DNA of 64,000 bases from Pseudonocardia broussonetiae (lineage in GTDB: Bacteria > Actinomycetota > Actinomycetes > Mycobacteriales > Pseudonocardiaceae), in assembly GCF_013155125.1 (NCBI RefSeq), contig NZ_CP053564.1, positions 4,099,501 through 4,163,500 on the forward strand. The letters are read 5' to 3'. Below the pieces are notes generated by a model. The model saw only the letters and a list, made by a program, of their open reading frames with translations, was not told the DNA's origin and did not search any database. The position numbers and the translations under genes are program-made. Numbering within the stretch: position 1 is the stretch's first letter; every line of letters starts with the position of its first letter. Below are positions 7,887-15,837 of the stretch, piece after piece.

Positions 7887-8620
7887 GACCTCGAGCCCGC
7901 TGCGTGGGCCTGGCGGGTGATCCCGTCGAGCACGTCGACCCGGGTGTCGGGGACCCGCACGTCGAGCTGGAGTTCCTCGCCGGCGGGGGTGAGCTGGAAG
8001 TCGAAGAACGAGCAGCACGTCGACTCTCGGGCGATCAGCTCCCGCGCGGAGGCCTCCACGTCCGGGTCACCCGCCAGGACCAGCCGCAACCAGCCCGGTT
8101 CCCGCCGCTCCAGCCGACGCAGCGCGGTGGCGAACAGGGCGTCGAACTCCGCGACCCGCAACGGCTGCTCCTCGGTGGGCAGCGTGCACGCATCCGCCGG
8201 CACCCACGACCCCGACGGAGCCGGCGACGCCGCAGCGGCACCTGCGCTCTGAGCCAGGACCGGGTCCAGCAGGTCGCGCACCGCCTGCGCGGGTTGCGCA
8301 CCCACCAGCGTGCCGATCGGCTCACCGCCCTCGACCAGCACGAGTGTCGGGGTCGAGGAGATCCCGTAGCGGCGCACCAGCTCCGGGTTCTCGTCGGCGT
8401 TGACCGTGACGACCGGTACCCGGTCGGCGTACTCAGCCGCGACCTGTTGCAGCGTCGGTGCGAACCGGCGGCAGTTCCCGCACCAGGTCGCGAAGAACTC
8501 CACCAGTACCGGCCCAGCGCCCGTGCGCACCTGCCGATCGAACGTCGCGTCACCGACCTCGGTCAAGACGCCCGCACCCGTTGTGTCGCGCACCGCACTC
8601 GCCTCCATCACGGCCCGCAT
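7883..8620 (-). CDS. thioredoxin fused to a C-terminal CCSFF domain
   Basis: 245 residues. Residues about 20-125 are a cytoplasmic-type thioredoxin: VEFFATWCGNCRRFAP, with cis-Pro region GISSTPTLVLVEGG. After an Ala/Pro linker, residues 145-240 form a separate domain with a lone Cys (DACTLPTEEQPLR), an arginine-rich helix and RESTCCSFFDFQLTP. I recognise that second domain as a type found near metal regulators but know no tested function; the CC pair is a probable metal or thiol site. No signal peptide. Fusion to thioredoxin suggests that the disulfide or metal bound by the CC pair is reduced in cis. Cotranscribed with the MerR gene through an ATGA overlap. Confidence 0.75.
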   Translation of the reverse strand: MRAVMEASAVRDTTGAGVLTEVGDATFDRQVRTGAGPVLVEFFATWCGNCRRFAPTLQQVAAEYADRVPVVTVNADENPELVRRYGISSTPTLVLVEGGEPIGTLVGAQPAQAVRDLLDPVLAQSAGAAAASPAPSGSWVPADACTLPTEEQPLRVAEFDALFATALRRLERREPGWLRLVLAGDPDVEASARELIARESTCCSFFDFQLTPAGEELQLDVRVPDTRVDVLDGITRQAHAAGSRS

Positions 8621-8636
8621 CTCGGGCCCGACACCA

Positions 8637-8667
8637 CGCTAAGCCTGTACCCAGGTACCGGATGCAA
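8637..8667 (-). promoter_or_regulatory. MerR-type promoter with 19-bp spacer and dyad operator
   Basis: On the minus strand a -35 TTGCAT (8662-8667) and a -10 TTAGCG (8637-8642) are separated by 19 bp that contain the interrupted dyad CCGGTACCTGGGTACAGG (8644-8661). A 19-bp spacer occupied by a dyad is the hallmark of promoters activated by MerR-family DNA distortion. The expected start of transcription is about ten bases before the ATG at 8620, so the leader is very short. Confidence 0.75.
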
Positions 8668-8847
8668 GTCCCGGAAGCTGGGCGCCGCGAGCTGGTCTGG
8701 GGGCCCACGCCAGCGGGCAGAGTTGCCTGCACCGCGCCGCAGTCGTTCGAGGAGCACCGGCCACGCAGCTCGACGGGTTCTGCGGATTACCGGCTGCCCA
8801 GACGTGTGGTCGCTGCGGCGCTGGATGATCTCGTGATAACTCGCGCG

Positions 8848-9402
8848 CTACCCGTTGTCCGGGTCCGTGACGTCGTTCGATGTCGCTCCCGCGGCGCGTG
8901 CCCCGTGCCATCCGATGGTGGCGGCGAGGAGTAGGAGTGCGCCGCCGAGGTAGTAGACGGCCTGGATGCCGATCGCGGCGGCGAGCAGCCCGCCGACGAG
9001 CAGGGAGATCAGCCGGCCGAGCTGCCAGAACACGTCGAAGCTGGCGAAGATGCGGCCGCGGGCGTCTGCGGGGGTGTGGGTCTGGAGCAGCGAGTTGAAG
9101 GTGACCGCGCCGCTGGAGGTGCCCATCCCGTACACGGCGAGGGATACCAGCGTGAGTGGCAGGGCGGTGAACGTGGCGAGTACGAGGTCGACCAGGCCAC
9201 GCAGGACGTAGGGCCCGAACACGAACACGGGTCGCCGTGGGTCGCTGACCAGGCGGGTGAGCAGGAACGGTCCGAGCACGGCGCCGACGCCGATCGCGCC
9301 GAGGAGCAGTCCGTAGCCGCTGGGCGCCAGGGTGAGGTGGTCGCGGGCCAGTACCACGAGCAGTGCGCTGGTGGCGCCGGCGGAGAGGGCGGCGAGCAGC
9401 CC
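8848..9402 (-). pseudogene. 5'-truncated MFS transporter
   Basis: The frame encodes the C-terminal half of a major-facilitator transporter, about six hydrophobic segments with AIGVGAVLGPFLLTRL and a periplasmic HTPADARGRIFASFDVFWQLG stretch. Upstream the frame meets TGA at 9403-9405 and no N-terminal half can be found in any frame, so the 5' half has been lost. The 120 bp between this break and the oxidase gene hold nothing I can identify. An internal start at 9357 could still give a half-length product, which would be unlikely to transport. Confidence 0.75.
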
Positions 9403-9520
9403 TCACTCGCGGAGCGGCGGTCGCCGTTCTGCTGGGATGGCTCGGAGCATGGCTCGGTGTGCCACTGCTGCACCCGACTGTCCACACAAGACGGAGGGGG
9501 TAGCAGCAGAGACTGTGACC

Positions 9521-10978
9521 TCAGGCCCGGTAAGTGACGGTGCGCATCATGCCGTCCTCCATGTGGTAGTGGTTGTGGCAGTGGAACATCCAGGCGCCCG
9601 GATTGTCCGCGCGCCAGTCGAATGTCAGCTCACCGCCGCGCGCCGGAACCGCGGCGGTGTCCTTGAGTGGCCCGTTCCCACCGGGGGTGGACACCCGGAA
9701 ATGGTGTCCATGCAGGTGCATGGGGTGCCATTTCATGCTCTCGTTGCGCAGGGTGAAGCGCACCCACTCGCCGGAGTCGACGAAGAACGGTTCGGTGGGG
9801 TCGAGGCCGTCGGCGAGGATGTCGGTTCCGGACAGGGTTAGCGCGAACGTCCGGTCCGGGGAGCCGGCGGCCGGGGTCTCCTGCTTGCCCGTGTTGACGA
9901 GGTCGTCGTAGGTCAGGAGTCGCCCGTCGAGCTCGGTGGGGTGCAGGTCGGGTGGTGGTGCGGTGGATCCGGCGGCGTCCAGGTAGCGCAGGATCGCTCG
10001 GCCGTATCCCGTTCGTCCCTCCGGCATGACGCCCACCTGCCACGCCCCCGGGGCGTCGGCGTCGACGAGGACGTCGTAGCGCTCGCCCATGCCGATACGG
10101 ATGGCGTCGACGGTGACGTGCTGCACCGGCATGCCGTCGGCATGGGTCACGGTCAGCCGATGGCCGCCGATGGCGAAGCGGAAGCCGGTGTCGGCCGCAG
10201 CGTTGATCACTCGTAGTCGGATCCGCTCGCCGAGGCGGACGTCCAGCGTGTACGGGTCGGCCGGGGGCCGGGCGTTGACCAGGGTCAGCGGGTAGAAGCG
10301 GCCGCCGAAGGAGACCCACTCGCGGGGATCGGCCGGGAGAGCGGGGTCGTCCGTCGCGTCGTGGCCGCCGTGGCCGGCGGAGTACTCGGGTCGGTCGTCG
10401 AGCCCGTCGCGCCAGTCGTCCAGCAGCAGGGTGTACTCCCGGTCGTAGGAGAGCTCCTCGTGGCGCGGCTCCACGATCAGGGCACCGTAGAGGCCCCGAT
10501 CGAGCTGGTGCCCGACATGGGCGTGGTACCAGTGCGTGCCGGCCTCGGGCACCACGAACTCGTAGTCGAAACCAGCGCCCGGCTCGACCGGCGCCTGTGT
10601 GAGGAACGGGGCCCCGTCCATCGCGTTGACCAGCGATATGCCGTGCCAGTGCACCGTGGTCGGATCGGGCAGCCCGTTGCGCAGCGGGACACGGAGGGTC
10701 TCTCCCTCCCGGAGGCGGATCTCCGGTCCGGGAACGGTGCCGTTGTAGCCCCAGGTCTCGACGGGGGTGCCTTCGAGGTCGAGCCGGACCTGCCTGGCAT
10801 CCAACCCGAGCGTCGTGACCGGCCCGAGCTGGGACGTCCCAGCGAGGGTGATGCCGGAGCAGGCGCCCAGCGCGAGAACTCCCGCTCCGGCGCCGGCCAT
10901 CATCAAGACCTCGCGGCGCGTCCAGGTGTCTCGCCGGGGTACGTCCCGGCCCCTCCCGAGGTGGGTCCCTGGCGTCAT
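9521..10978 (-). CDS. multicopper oxidase, Tat-exported lipoprotein-like
   Basis: 485 residues. The N-terminus has a twin-arginine stretch (TWTRREVLMMAG) and a Cys at the end of the hydrophobic core (VLALGACSG), so it is probably Tat-exported and may be lipid-anchored. All four copper-binding segments of a three-domain oxidase are visible: HWHGISL, HWYHAHVGHQ, HPMHLHGHHF and FHCHNHYHMEDGMM. The last carries the HCH type-2/3 ligands and a downstream Met as axial ligand candidate. Such CueO/CopA-like oxidases convert Cu(I) to Cu(II) outside the membrane and confer copper tolerance. It overlaps the preceding lipoprotein gene by ATGA and is convergent with nothing close. A lipid anchor would make it a client of the Lgt/LspA/Lnt-type enzymes in this window. 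Confidence 0.93.
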   Translation of the reverse strand: MTPGTHLGRGRDVPRRDTWTRREVLMMAGAGAGVLALGACSGITLAGTSQLGPVTTLGLDARQVRLDLEGTPVETWGYNGTVPGPEIRLREGETLRVPLRNGLPDPTTVHWHGISLVNAMDGAPFLTQAPVEPGAGFDYEFVVPEAGTHWYHAHVGHQLDRGLYGALIVEPRHEELSYDREYTLLLDDWRDGLDDRPEYSAGHGGHDATDDPALPADPREWVSFGGRFYPLTLVNARPPADPYTLDVRLGERIRLRVINAAADTGFRFAIGGHRLTVTHADGMPVQHVTVDAIRIGMGERYDVLVDADAPGAWQVGVMPEGRTGYGRAILRYLDAAGSTAPPPDLHPTELDGRLLTYDDLVNTGKQETPAAGSPDRTFALTLSGTDILADGLDPTEPFFVDSGEWVRFTLRNESMKWHPMHLHGHHFRVSTPGGNGPLKDTAAVPARGGELTFDWRADNPGAWMFHCHNHYHMEDGMMRTVTYRA

Positions 10979-11604
10979 CCCGGTCCGATCTCGGTACCGC
11001 CGACCACCGGGTGGGACGGCTCGAATCGCGTGTCCTCGACAGTGATCGTCGGTGCGATCGATGGAGCCGGCCCGGTGGACCCCCCGATGTCGGCTGTGCC
11101 GACCGCGGATTCGTCAGGGAACCGGATCCAGCCGACTCTGTCGTCGGTGTCCGAGCTGGAGGTGGCGGTGTAGAGGCCGGTCGGTTCCTCTCCCAGCAGG
11201 GCCACGAACGACCACTCGGCGCCGTCGCCGCGGGTGACCCCACCGTGGACGACCCGGCCGTGGATCCCCCCGACCAGCGTCGACCCGTCGAGTGCGCGGA
11301 GATCGAGCAGTCCGCCGGTGGCCGCGCCGTCGAACCAGGCACCGATCTGGAGGCCGTCGCTGATGAACCCGGTGGCCCGATCGTCGTGAACGGCGATGGC
11401 CACAGCGATGACGCCGTCGGCCGATCGGCCCACGAACACCGTGTCCGGCCTCGCTTCTGAACCCGTGGCGGTGCCGGAGGCCAGCGGTACGTCGGTCGGC
11501 GCGGCGCTGCCGCATCCGGCTGCCGCGACCAGCGGGAGCGACAGCACGGCGACCGCACGCAGGGTGATGACGCCGTTCCGGGTTCCGCATCCGAGTCGGC
11601 GCAT
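10975..11604 (-). CDS. lipoprotein of unknown function upstream of the oxidase
   Basis: 209 residues from ATG 11604, with GGGAGG seven bases upstream. Signal peptide ends in a lipobox (LPLVAAAGC). The mature part is a beta-rich domain with repeated short glycine-containing segments (DGVIAVAIAVHDDRATGF, LLDLRALDGSTLVGGIHG) and no Cys or His cluster. I do not recognise a family. Its stop overlaps the start of the oxidase, so the two are produced together and may form a surface pair. The opposite-strand CopC gene starts 170 bp away, leaving a shared divergent regulatory region. Confidence 0.7.
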   Translation of the reverse strand: MRRLGCGTRNGVITLRAVAVLSLPLVAAAGCGSAAPTDVPLASGTATGSEARPDTVFVGRSADGVIAVAIAVHDDRATGFISDGLQIGAWFDGAATGGLLDLRALDGSTLVGGIHGRVVHGGVTRGDGAEWSFVALLGEEPTGLYTATSSSDTDDRVGWIRFPDESAVGTADIGGSTGPAPSIAPTITVEDTRFEPSHPVVGGTEIGPG

Positions 11605-11774
11605 CGATCCTCCCGTGGAGCAGCTGATGAGGATGAATTCGCTGACGGGCCGACTTTCGTCACCGCCGTCCGCATGGTGGAGGAGATCCGGCGCAGGTCA
11701 TGGATACAGTTGGGACCCCGCGAGCCCGAACGGGCTGGCGTCTCGGCGATCTCTGCACGGGGTCTCGTGGAGGG

Positions 11775-12386
11775 ATGGCGACGGTGGCGGCAGCGACGCG
11801 TGCTCGCGGTCGGGTCGGGCTCGTGCTGCGAACCATCGGCGCGCCGCTGATCGCGGCGACGCTGGTGCTGCTCACCGGCAGCCCGGCGCTGGCCCACTCC
11901 GACCTCGTGCGCAGTGATCCCGTCGACGGTGGGGCGGTGGACGGGGTCGCTCGTCCGGTCACGCTGGAGTTCGGCGACGAGCTCGATGCTGGTTCCGTCA
12001 CCATCAGGTTGATCGGCTCGGCTGGATTTCAGGCTCAACTCGCCCCACCGACGACGACGCGGACCGTGGTCGTGCAGCCGTTGCCGACCCTGATCAACGA
12101 CGAGTACGTCCTCCGGTACGGAGCCGTCGCCACCGACGGCCATCCCGTTCGCGGCAGCATCAGCTTCACGGTGACGGGCTCCGTCGTCCGCCAGACCAGC
12201 GGCCCTGTCCATGGACAGCACGCGACACCGCCCACCGCCACCGCTGGCTCCGGTCACCATGAGGAGGCGGCCCAGCATCCACCTCTCCACCTATGGGCGT
12301 GGCTGGTGGGTGGTGCTGTGGTGATCGGGTGCTCGGTGGTGGCGGTGCGATGGCTCAGCGGGCGGCGACGAGCTTCGACGTACTAG
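11775..12386 (+). CDS. copC: CopC-domain copper-binding protein with C-terminal membrane anchor
   Basis: The product has a signal peptide ending SPALAHSD, so the mature protein starts with the His that is a copper ligand in CopC proteins. The core shows the CopC pattern: LVRSDPVDGGAV, LEFGDEL, and YGAVATDGHPVRGSISFTV with the second conserved His. A His-rich linker and one C-terminal membrane helix followed by a basic tail anchor it. ATG 11775 lies very close to GGAGG; GTG 11784 is spaced better and an ATG at 11700 is a longer alternative. It presumably shuttles copper to a CopD-domain importer such as the one at 13320. Its stop overlaps that of the convergent DUF4394 gene by four bases. Confidence 0.85.
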   Translation: MATVAAATRARGRVGLVLRTIGAPLIAATLVLLTGSPALAHSDLVRSDPVDGGAVDGVARPVTLEFGDELDAGSVTIRLIGSAGFQAQLAPPTTTRTVVVQPLPTLINDEYVLRYGAVATDGHPVRGSISFTVTGSVVRQTSGPVHGQHATPPTATAGSGHHEEAAQHPPLHLWAWLVGGAVVIGCSVVAVRWLSGRRRASTY

Positions 12387-13213
12387 CCCTGGTCGATCGG
12401 CAGGGCGATGTCGGTGACGCCGTCGAGCGCCCCGAGGTGCTCGACCGCTCCGGTGAGCAGGTCCACCTCGAACAGACGGCGCGTGCCGCTGACCTCGAGC
12501 GTCGCGAAGGCCCGGTTGCCGCCGCCGGCCGTATAGATGTCGGCCCCGGCGTCCGGGCCGGCGTCGACCCCCAGACCGCCGGTCGGGGCGAGCGTCCCGG
12601 CATTGGCGGGGGACTGGATCGCGACCCGGTCGGCGGCCGTGTCGACGGCGAACAGCGTCGTGGCGGTACCGGCTGCATCGTCGTTGTTGGTGTACCCGAC
12701 CGCGGTCACCCCCGCGGCGGGTGTGGTGCCGGTGGCGGGGGCGACCGCCGGGTTGGTCAGGGCGGTGTCGGCCACCGTCGGGGCACCGGGCATGGCGAAG
12801 GGTTGGCGCAGGTTCTGGCCGGTGTCGCTGACGACCCGCAGTGCGTTGGCGGCGGGATTGAAGTCCACGCCGAAGAGCTCGCCGTCGAGGTCGATGCTCA
12901 GCTGGGCGACCTTCGTGGCCTTGCCGTGCCCGTCGATCGTGTAGATGCCGCCTGCGTCGCCGACGCCGTAGAGGGCCCCGTCCTGTACTCGGTAGTCGAT
13001 CCCGACGAGCGAGACGTCGCCATCGAGGCCGGTGACGTCGGTGGCGCCGTGCTGGTCGGTGTCGTCGGTCTCGAAGTCGACCAGCGTGATGCCGTCGACG
13101 AGGCCGACGACGTCGAGGGCGTGCCGCTCGGTGGCCGAAGCGGCGGACAGCGGCACGGCGAGCAGTGCGCCGGTGGCGACGGTGACGAGGCCGGCTCTCA
13201 GGGACGTGCGCAT
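12383..13213 (-). CDS. secreted DUF4394-domain protein
   Basis: 276 residues from ATG 13213, with GAAGGG eight bases upstream. Signal peptide ends VPLSAASA. The mature protein is a beta-propeller-like DUF4394 domain: LVGIDYRVQDGALYGVG, VDFNPAANALRVVSDTGQNLR, VGYTNNDDAAGT and GLGVDAGPDAGADIY are the recurring signatures of the family. Function of the family is unknown. It stands between CopC and the first CopD-CtaG gene but on the opposite strand; its start is 106 bp from that gene, so the two may share the region containing the degenerate dyad at 13304-13319. Confidence 0.85.
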   Translation of the reverse strand: MRTSLRAGLVTVATGALLAVPLSAASATERHALDVVGLVDGITLVDFETDDTDQHGATDVTGLDGDVSLVGIDYRVQDGALYGVGDAGGIYTIDGHGKATKVAQLSIDLDGELFGVDFNPAANALRVVSDTGQNLRQPFAMPGAPTVADTALTNPAVAPATGTTPAAGVTAVGYTNNDDAAGTATTLFAVDTAADRVAIQSPANAGTLAPTGGLGVDAGPDAGADIYTAGGGNRAFATLEVSGTRRLFEVDLLTGAVEHLGALDGVTDIALPIDQG

Positions 13214-13303
13214 CAATGGGCCCTTCGGTGTGCAAAGTGGGCGCGGTGGTACGCCGACCCTTCCTACGCACGACCGGCCCGTGGCGTTCATCCGACCGAG
13301 CGG

Positions 13304-13319
13304 GTTCTACGGTGTGTAG
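13304..13319. promoter_or_regulatory. degenerate copy of the CTAC/GTAG dyad before copD-ctaG copy 1
   Basis: GTTCTACGGTGTGTAG ends one base before the ATG at 13320. Aligned with the strong copies in this window it keeps the whole right half (GTGTAG) and 11 of 16 positions overall. The left half is changed. It overlaps the presumed translation start, so if the later in-frame ATG at 13338 is used the site sits in the leader. Confidence 0.4.
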
Positions 13320-15179
13320 ATGCCACATCAGCAGGTCATGCCCTCCGGACCGGCCCGGGTGGGGCGGTCTCGGTCGGCCGTCGGCTCCCTCGTCGTGGCC
13401 GGGACCTCGCTCGGTCTGCTCGTTGCGCTGTGGCTGACGGCCTCCGCCGGGTCGGCGATCGCCGACGTCCTCGGATTGCCGGATCCCGGGCTCGTCGTGC
13501 GATACGGGCTGCCTGCCGTACGGGTGGTGGCCGACATCGGTGCGGCGGCGACGGTCGGGTTCCTGCTGCTCGCAGCGGTACTGGCGGCCCCACAGGCCAG
13601 CGGGTACCTCGACATCGCGGGGTACCGATCCGTCCGTGTGGCTGCCGGATGCGCGTGGCTGTGGGCGGGGGCAGCGTTGGTGATGGTCCCGCTGACCGTG
13701 GCCGAGGTGCTGGGACGCCCGGTCGGTGACGTGCTGGCACTCGGTCCGTTGGCCGCAGCCCTGCCGTTGCTTCCGACGTCGGCGGCATGGTTGCTCACCG
13801 CGGTACTGGCCACTCTGATCGCGGCCGGCTGCCGGGCGACCCTGACGTGGGGGTGGGCCGGTGTGCTCCTGGGGGCCGCGGTCGTCGGGCTGCTGCCGGT
13901 GGCGGCCACCGGACATTCCGCGGTCGGGGGGTCGCACGACCTCGCCACCGACAGCCTGATGATCCACATCGTGGCCGCGGCGGTATGGGTCGGCGGGCTC
14001 ATCGCGGTGCTGTCGCTCGCCGCGCGTCCCTCGCCCGACCAGCTGGGCACGGTGCTGCCGCGCTTCTCGATGATCGCCGCATGGTGCTGGGGGCTGATGG
14101 CGTTGTCGGGGCTGGCCAACCTGGCGGTCCGCATCCCGTTGACGCTGCCGAACCTGCTGTCCGGCTACGGGGTCATCGCGGTGGCCAAGACGGCGTCGCT
14201 GATGCTGCTCGGGGTTCTCGGTTACCTGCACCGGCGGAGCGCTCTGGCCCCGGCCGTCCGGGGTGACCGCCGCGCGCTCCTGCGGCTCGGGGCGGGCGAG
14301 GTGCTGCTGATGCTGGCCACGATCGGCCTGGCCGTCGGTCTGGGGCGGACGCCGCCCCCGGCCCCGGGCGAGACCGGTGAACCCTCGCGCACCGGTGAGG
14401 AGCTGGGGTACGAGCTGGCCGGGCCACCCTCCGGGGTCGGCGGTCTTGTCGTCGACGGGCGACCGGACCTCATTTTCGTCGTCGTCGTCGTGGTGATGCT
14501 GGTGGCCTATTTGGCCGGTGTGCGGCGGCTGGGCGCGGAGGGGCGGGCGTGGCCGATTCGCCGGTCGTCGGCGTGGCTGGCCGGGTGTGCTGTGGTGCTC
14601 CTCGCCACCTCGTCCGGTCTCGGCCGCTACGGCGCGGCCATGCTGAGCGTCGGTGTCGCGGCGCAGCTGCTGCTGACGCTGGTGGCGCCCCTGCTCCTGG
14701 TGCTCGGGGCGCCGCTGGCGCTCGCCCGGCAGGCGGTGCCGGAGGTGAACCGGGTGCTCGCGCACCCGACGGTCGCCGTGCTGGGCCGTCCGGTCCCCGC
14801 GGTGCTCGTCTTCGCGGCGACCATGGCGATGCTCTACGGGTTCGGGCTGATCGACTCCCTGCTCTCGTCACAGCCGGGCCGCCTGGCCCTGGACGCGTTG
14901 CTCCTGTCGGTCGGTGTCGTCCTGGTTGGGGCGTTGACGACCGGGGCCGTCGCCCGCGGCCGGGCGGTGGCCCTCCTGAGCCTCGTCCAAGCCGGGGTAG
15001 GCATCGGCCTGTTGCTGCGCACCGAGCCGATCGCCGCGACGTTCTACCGAGGGCTGGGCCTGCCGTGGGTACCCGACCTGCTGGCCCAGCAACGCGTCGC
15101 CGGCGCCGTGTGGTTGGTGGGACAGGTGGCGCTCGTCCCGATCCTCGCGGTAGGGGTGGCACGGGCGCGAGCACGGTGA
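13320..15179 (+). CDS. CopD-CtaG fusion membrane protein, copy 1
   Basis: 619 residues, about fifteen membrane helices. The N-terminal half is a CopD copper-transport domain, with GHSAVGGSHDLATDSLMIHIVAAAVWVGG carried as two segments: GHSAVGGSHD, and IHIVAAAVWVGG, both with His residues expected for copper. The C-terminal half is a CtaG (cytochrome c oxidase assembly, caa3-type) domain recognised by LATSSGLGRYGAAMLSV and the terminal GLPWVPDLLAQQRVAGAVWL. The same fusion is well known in mycobacteria. It likely moves copper across the membrane for oxidase assembly. In CtaG domains the segment after SSG..Y usually holds a His-rich HMLxHM stretch; here it is replaced (MLSVGVAAQLLL), as in copy 2, whereas copy 3 keeps it. 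ATG 13338 is an alternative start. Confidence 0.9.
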   Translation: MPHQQVMPSGPARVGRSRSAVGSLVVAGTSLGLLVALWLTASAGSAIADVLGLPDPGLVVRYGLPAVRVVADIGAAATVGFLLLAAVLAAPQASGYLDIAGYRSVRVAAGCAWLWAGAALVMVPLTVAEVLGRPVGDVLALGPLAAALPLLPTSAAWLLTAVLATLIAAGCRATLTWGWAGVLLGAAVVGLLPVAATGHSAVGGSHDLATDSLMIHIVAAAVWVGGLIAVLSLAARPSPDQLGTVLPRFSMIAAWCWGLMALSGLANLAVRIPLTLPNLLSGYGVIAVAKTASLMLLGVLGYLHRRSALAPAVRGDRRALLRLGAGEVLLMLATIGLAVGLGRTPPPAPGETGEPSRTGEELGYELAGPPSGVGGLVVDGRPDLIFVVVVVVMLVAYLAGVRRLGAEGRAWPIRRSSAWLAGCAVVLLATSSGLGRYGAAMLSVGVAAQLLLTLVAPLLLVLGAPLALARQAVPEVNRVLAHPTVAVLGRPVPAVLVFAATMAMLYGFGLIDSLLSSQPGRLALDALLLSVGVVLVGALTTGAVARGRAVALLSLVQAGVGIGLLLRTEPIAATFYRGLGLPWVPDLLAQQRVAGAVWLVGQVALVPILAVGVARARAR

Positions 15180-15204
15180 TTCCCGGGTGCGCGACCGAGA
15201 GAAG

Positions 15205-15837
15205 TCAGGTGCCCGGGGCGCAGTCGGCATCCGGCAGGGGAGCCGTGTACGGGTTGTCGCTCAGCGCCCGGATGAACAGTTCGAAACGCGGGTCGTCGGG
15301 GGTGTCGAGGGCGAGCCGGTGTCCCCACGCCTGCAAGGAGATCGGGCTGTCGAGACCGGGATAGGGCGACATGAGCATGAAGTCGGCGTCGGTGACCCGC
15401 GTGACGGTGAGGGCCTGCACGGTGTTCGGAGCGGTGCGGGCAGGGTCGTAGGTGATCCAGACCGCACCCCGTTCCATGGCGTGCACGGCATCGATTTCGG
15501 GGATCGGATCGGGGTAGGCGACCCCGTCGCACGCCGCGTACCCCGGGCCGTGCGGGCCGCCGACGGGGGGAACGGTCGTGCGGTCGGCGGGGGAGCCGGT
15601 CGCAGCAGCTGCGTGGTCGTGGTCGGCGACCGGTGTGACGACGATGCCGGGGATCCGCGTCGAGGGATCGGGCTGCTCTGCCGAGGGGACGAAGGAGGCA
15701 AGCTCCCGCTCGGCATCGGACGGGATCAGGACGCTCACCGCGACCACCCCGAACGACGCGGCGGCCAACAGCAGGACCAGCGGCCCGCCGATCCGCGACC
15801 ACCGGCCGACCGGCCGGTCTTCCGGCTGCTCGCTCAT
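15205..15837 (-). CDS. DUF3105 membrane-anchored protein, copy 1
   Basis: 210 residues: short cytoplasmic N-terminus, one helix (LVLLLAAASFGVVAVSVLI), then an external DUF3105 domain with PPVGGPHGPGYAACDGVAY, HAMERGAVWITYDP and LMSPYPGLDSPISLQAWGHRL. The family motif is normally HSMEHGAVW; here the second His is Arg. A conserved pair of Cys (YAACDG, DADCAPG) may form a disulfide. Function is unknown. Its ATG overlaps the stop of lnt (ATGA), so it is translated from the lnt transcript. A second DUF3105 gene is at 53052. Confidence 0.85.
   Translation of the reverse strand: MSEQPEDRPVGRWSRIGGPLVLLLAAASFGVVAVSVLIPSDAERELASFVPSAEQPDPSTRIPGIVVTPVADHDHAAAATGSPADRTTVPPVGGPHGPGYAACDGVAYPDPIPEIDAVHAMERGAVWITYDPARTAPNTVQALTVTRVTDADFMLMSPYPGLDSPISLQAWGHRLALDTPDDPRFELFIRALSDNPYTAPLPDADCAPGT

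Noticed and set aside
9630..12290. An 886-codon leftward frame across the oxidase, the lipoprotein and copC
   Set aside because: Arg/Pro-rich shadow without domain motifs; the multicopper oxidase and CopC frames explain the same bases.
12291..14765. An 824-codon leftward frame across copD-ctaG copy 1
   Set aside because: Low-complexity Arg/Gln/His composition typical of antisense frames in GC-rich DNA; the plus-strand membrane protein is clear.
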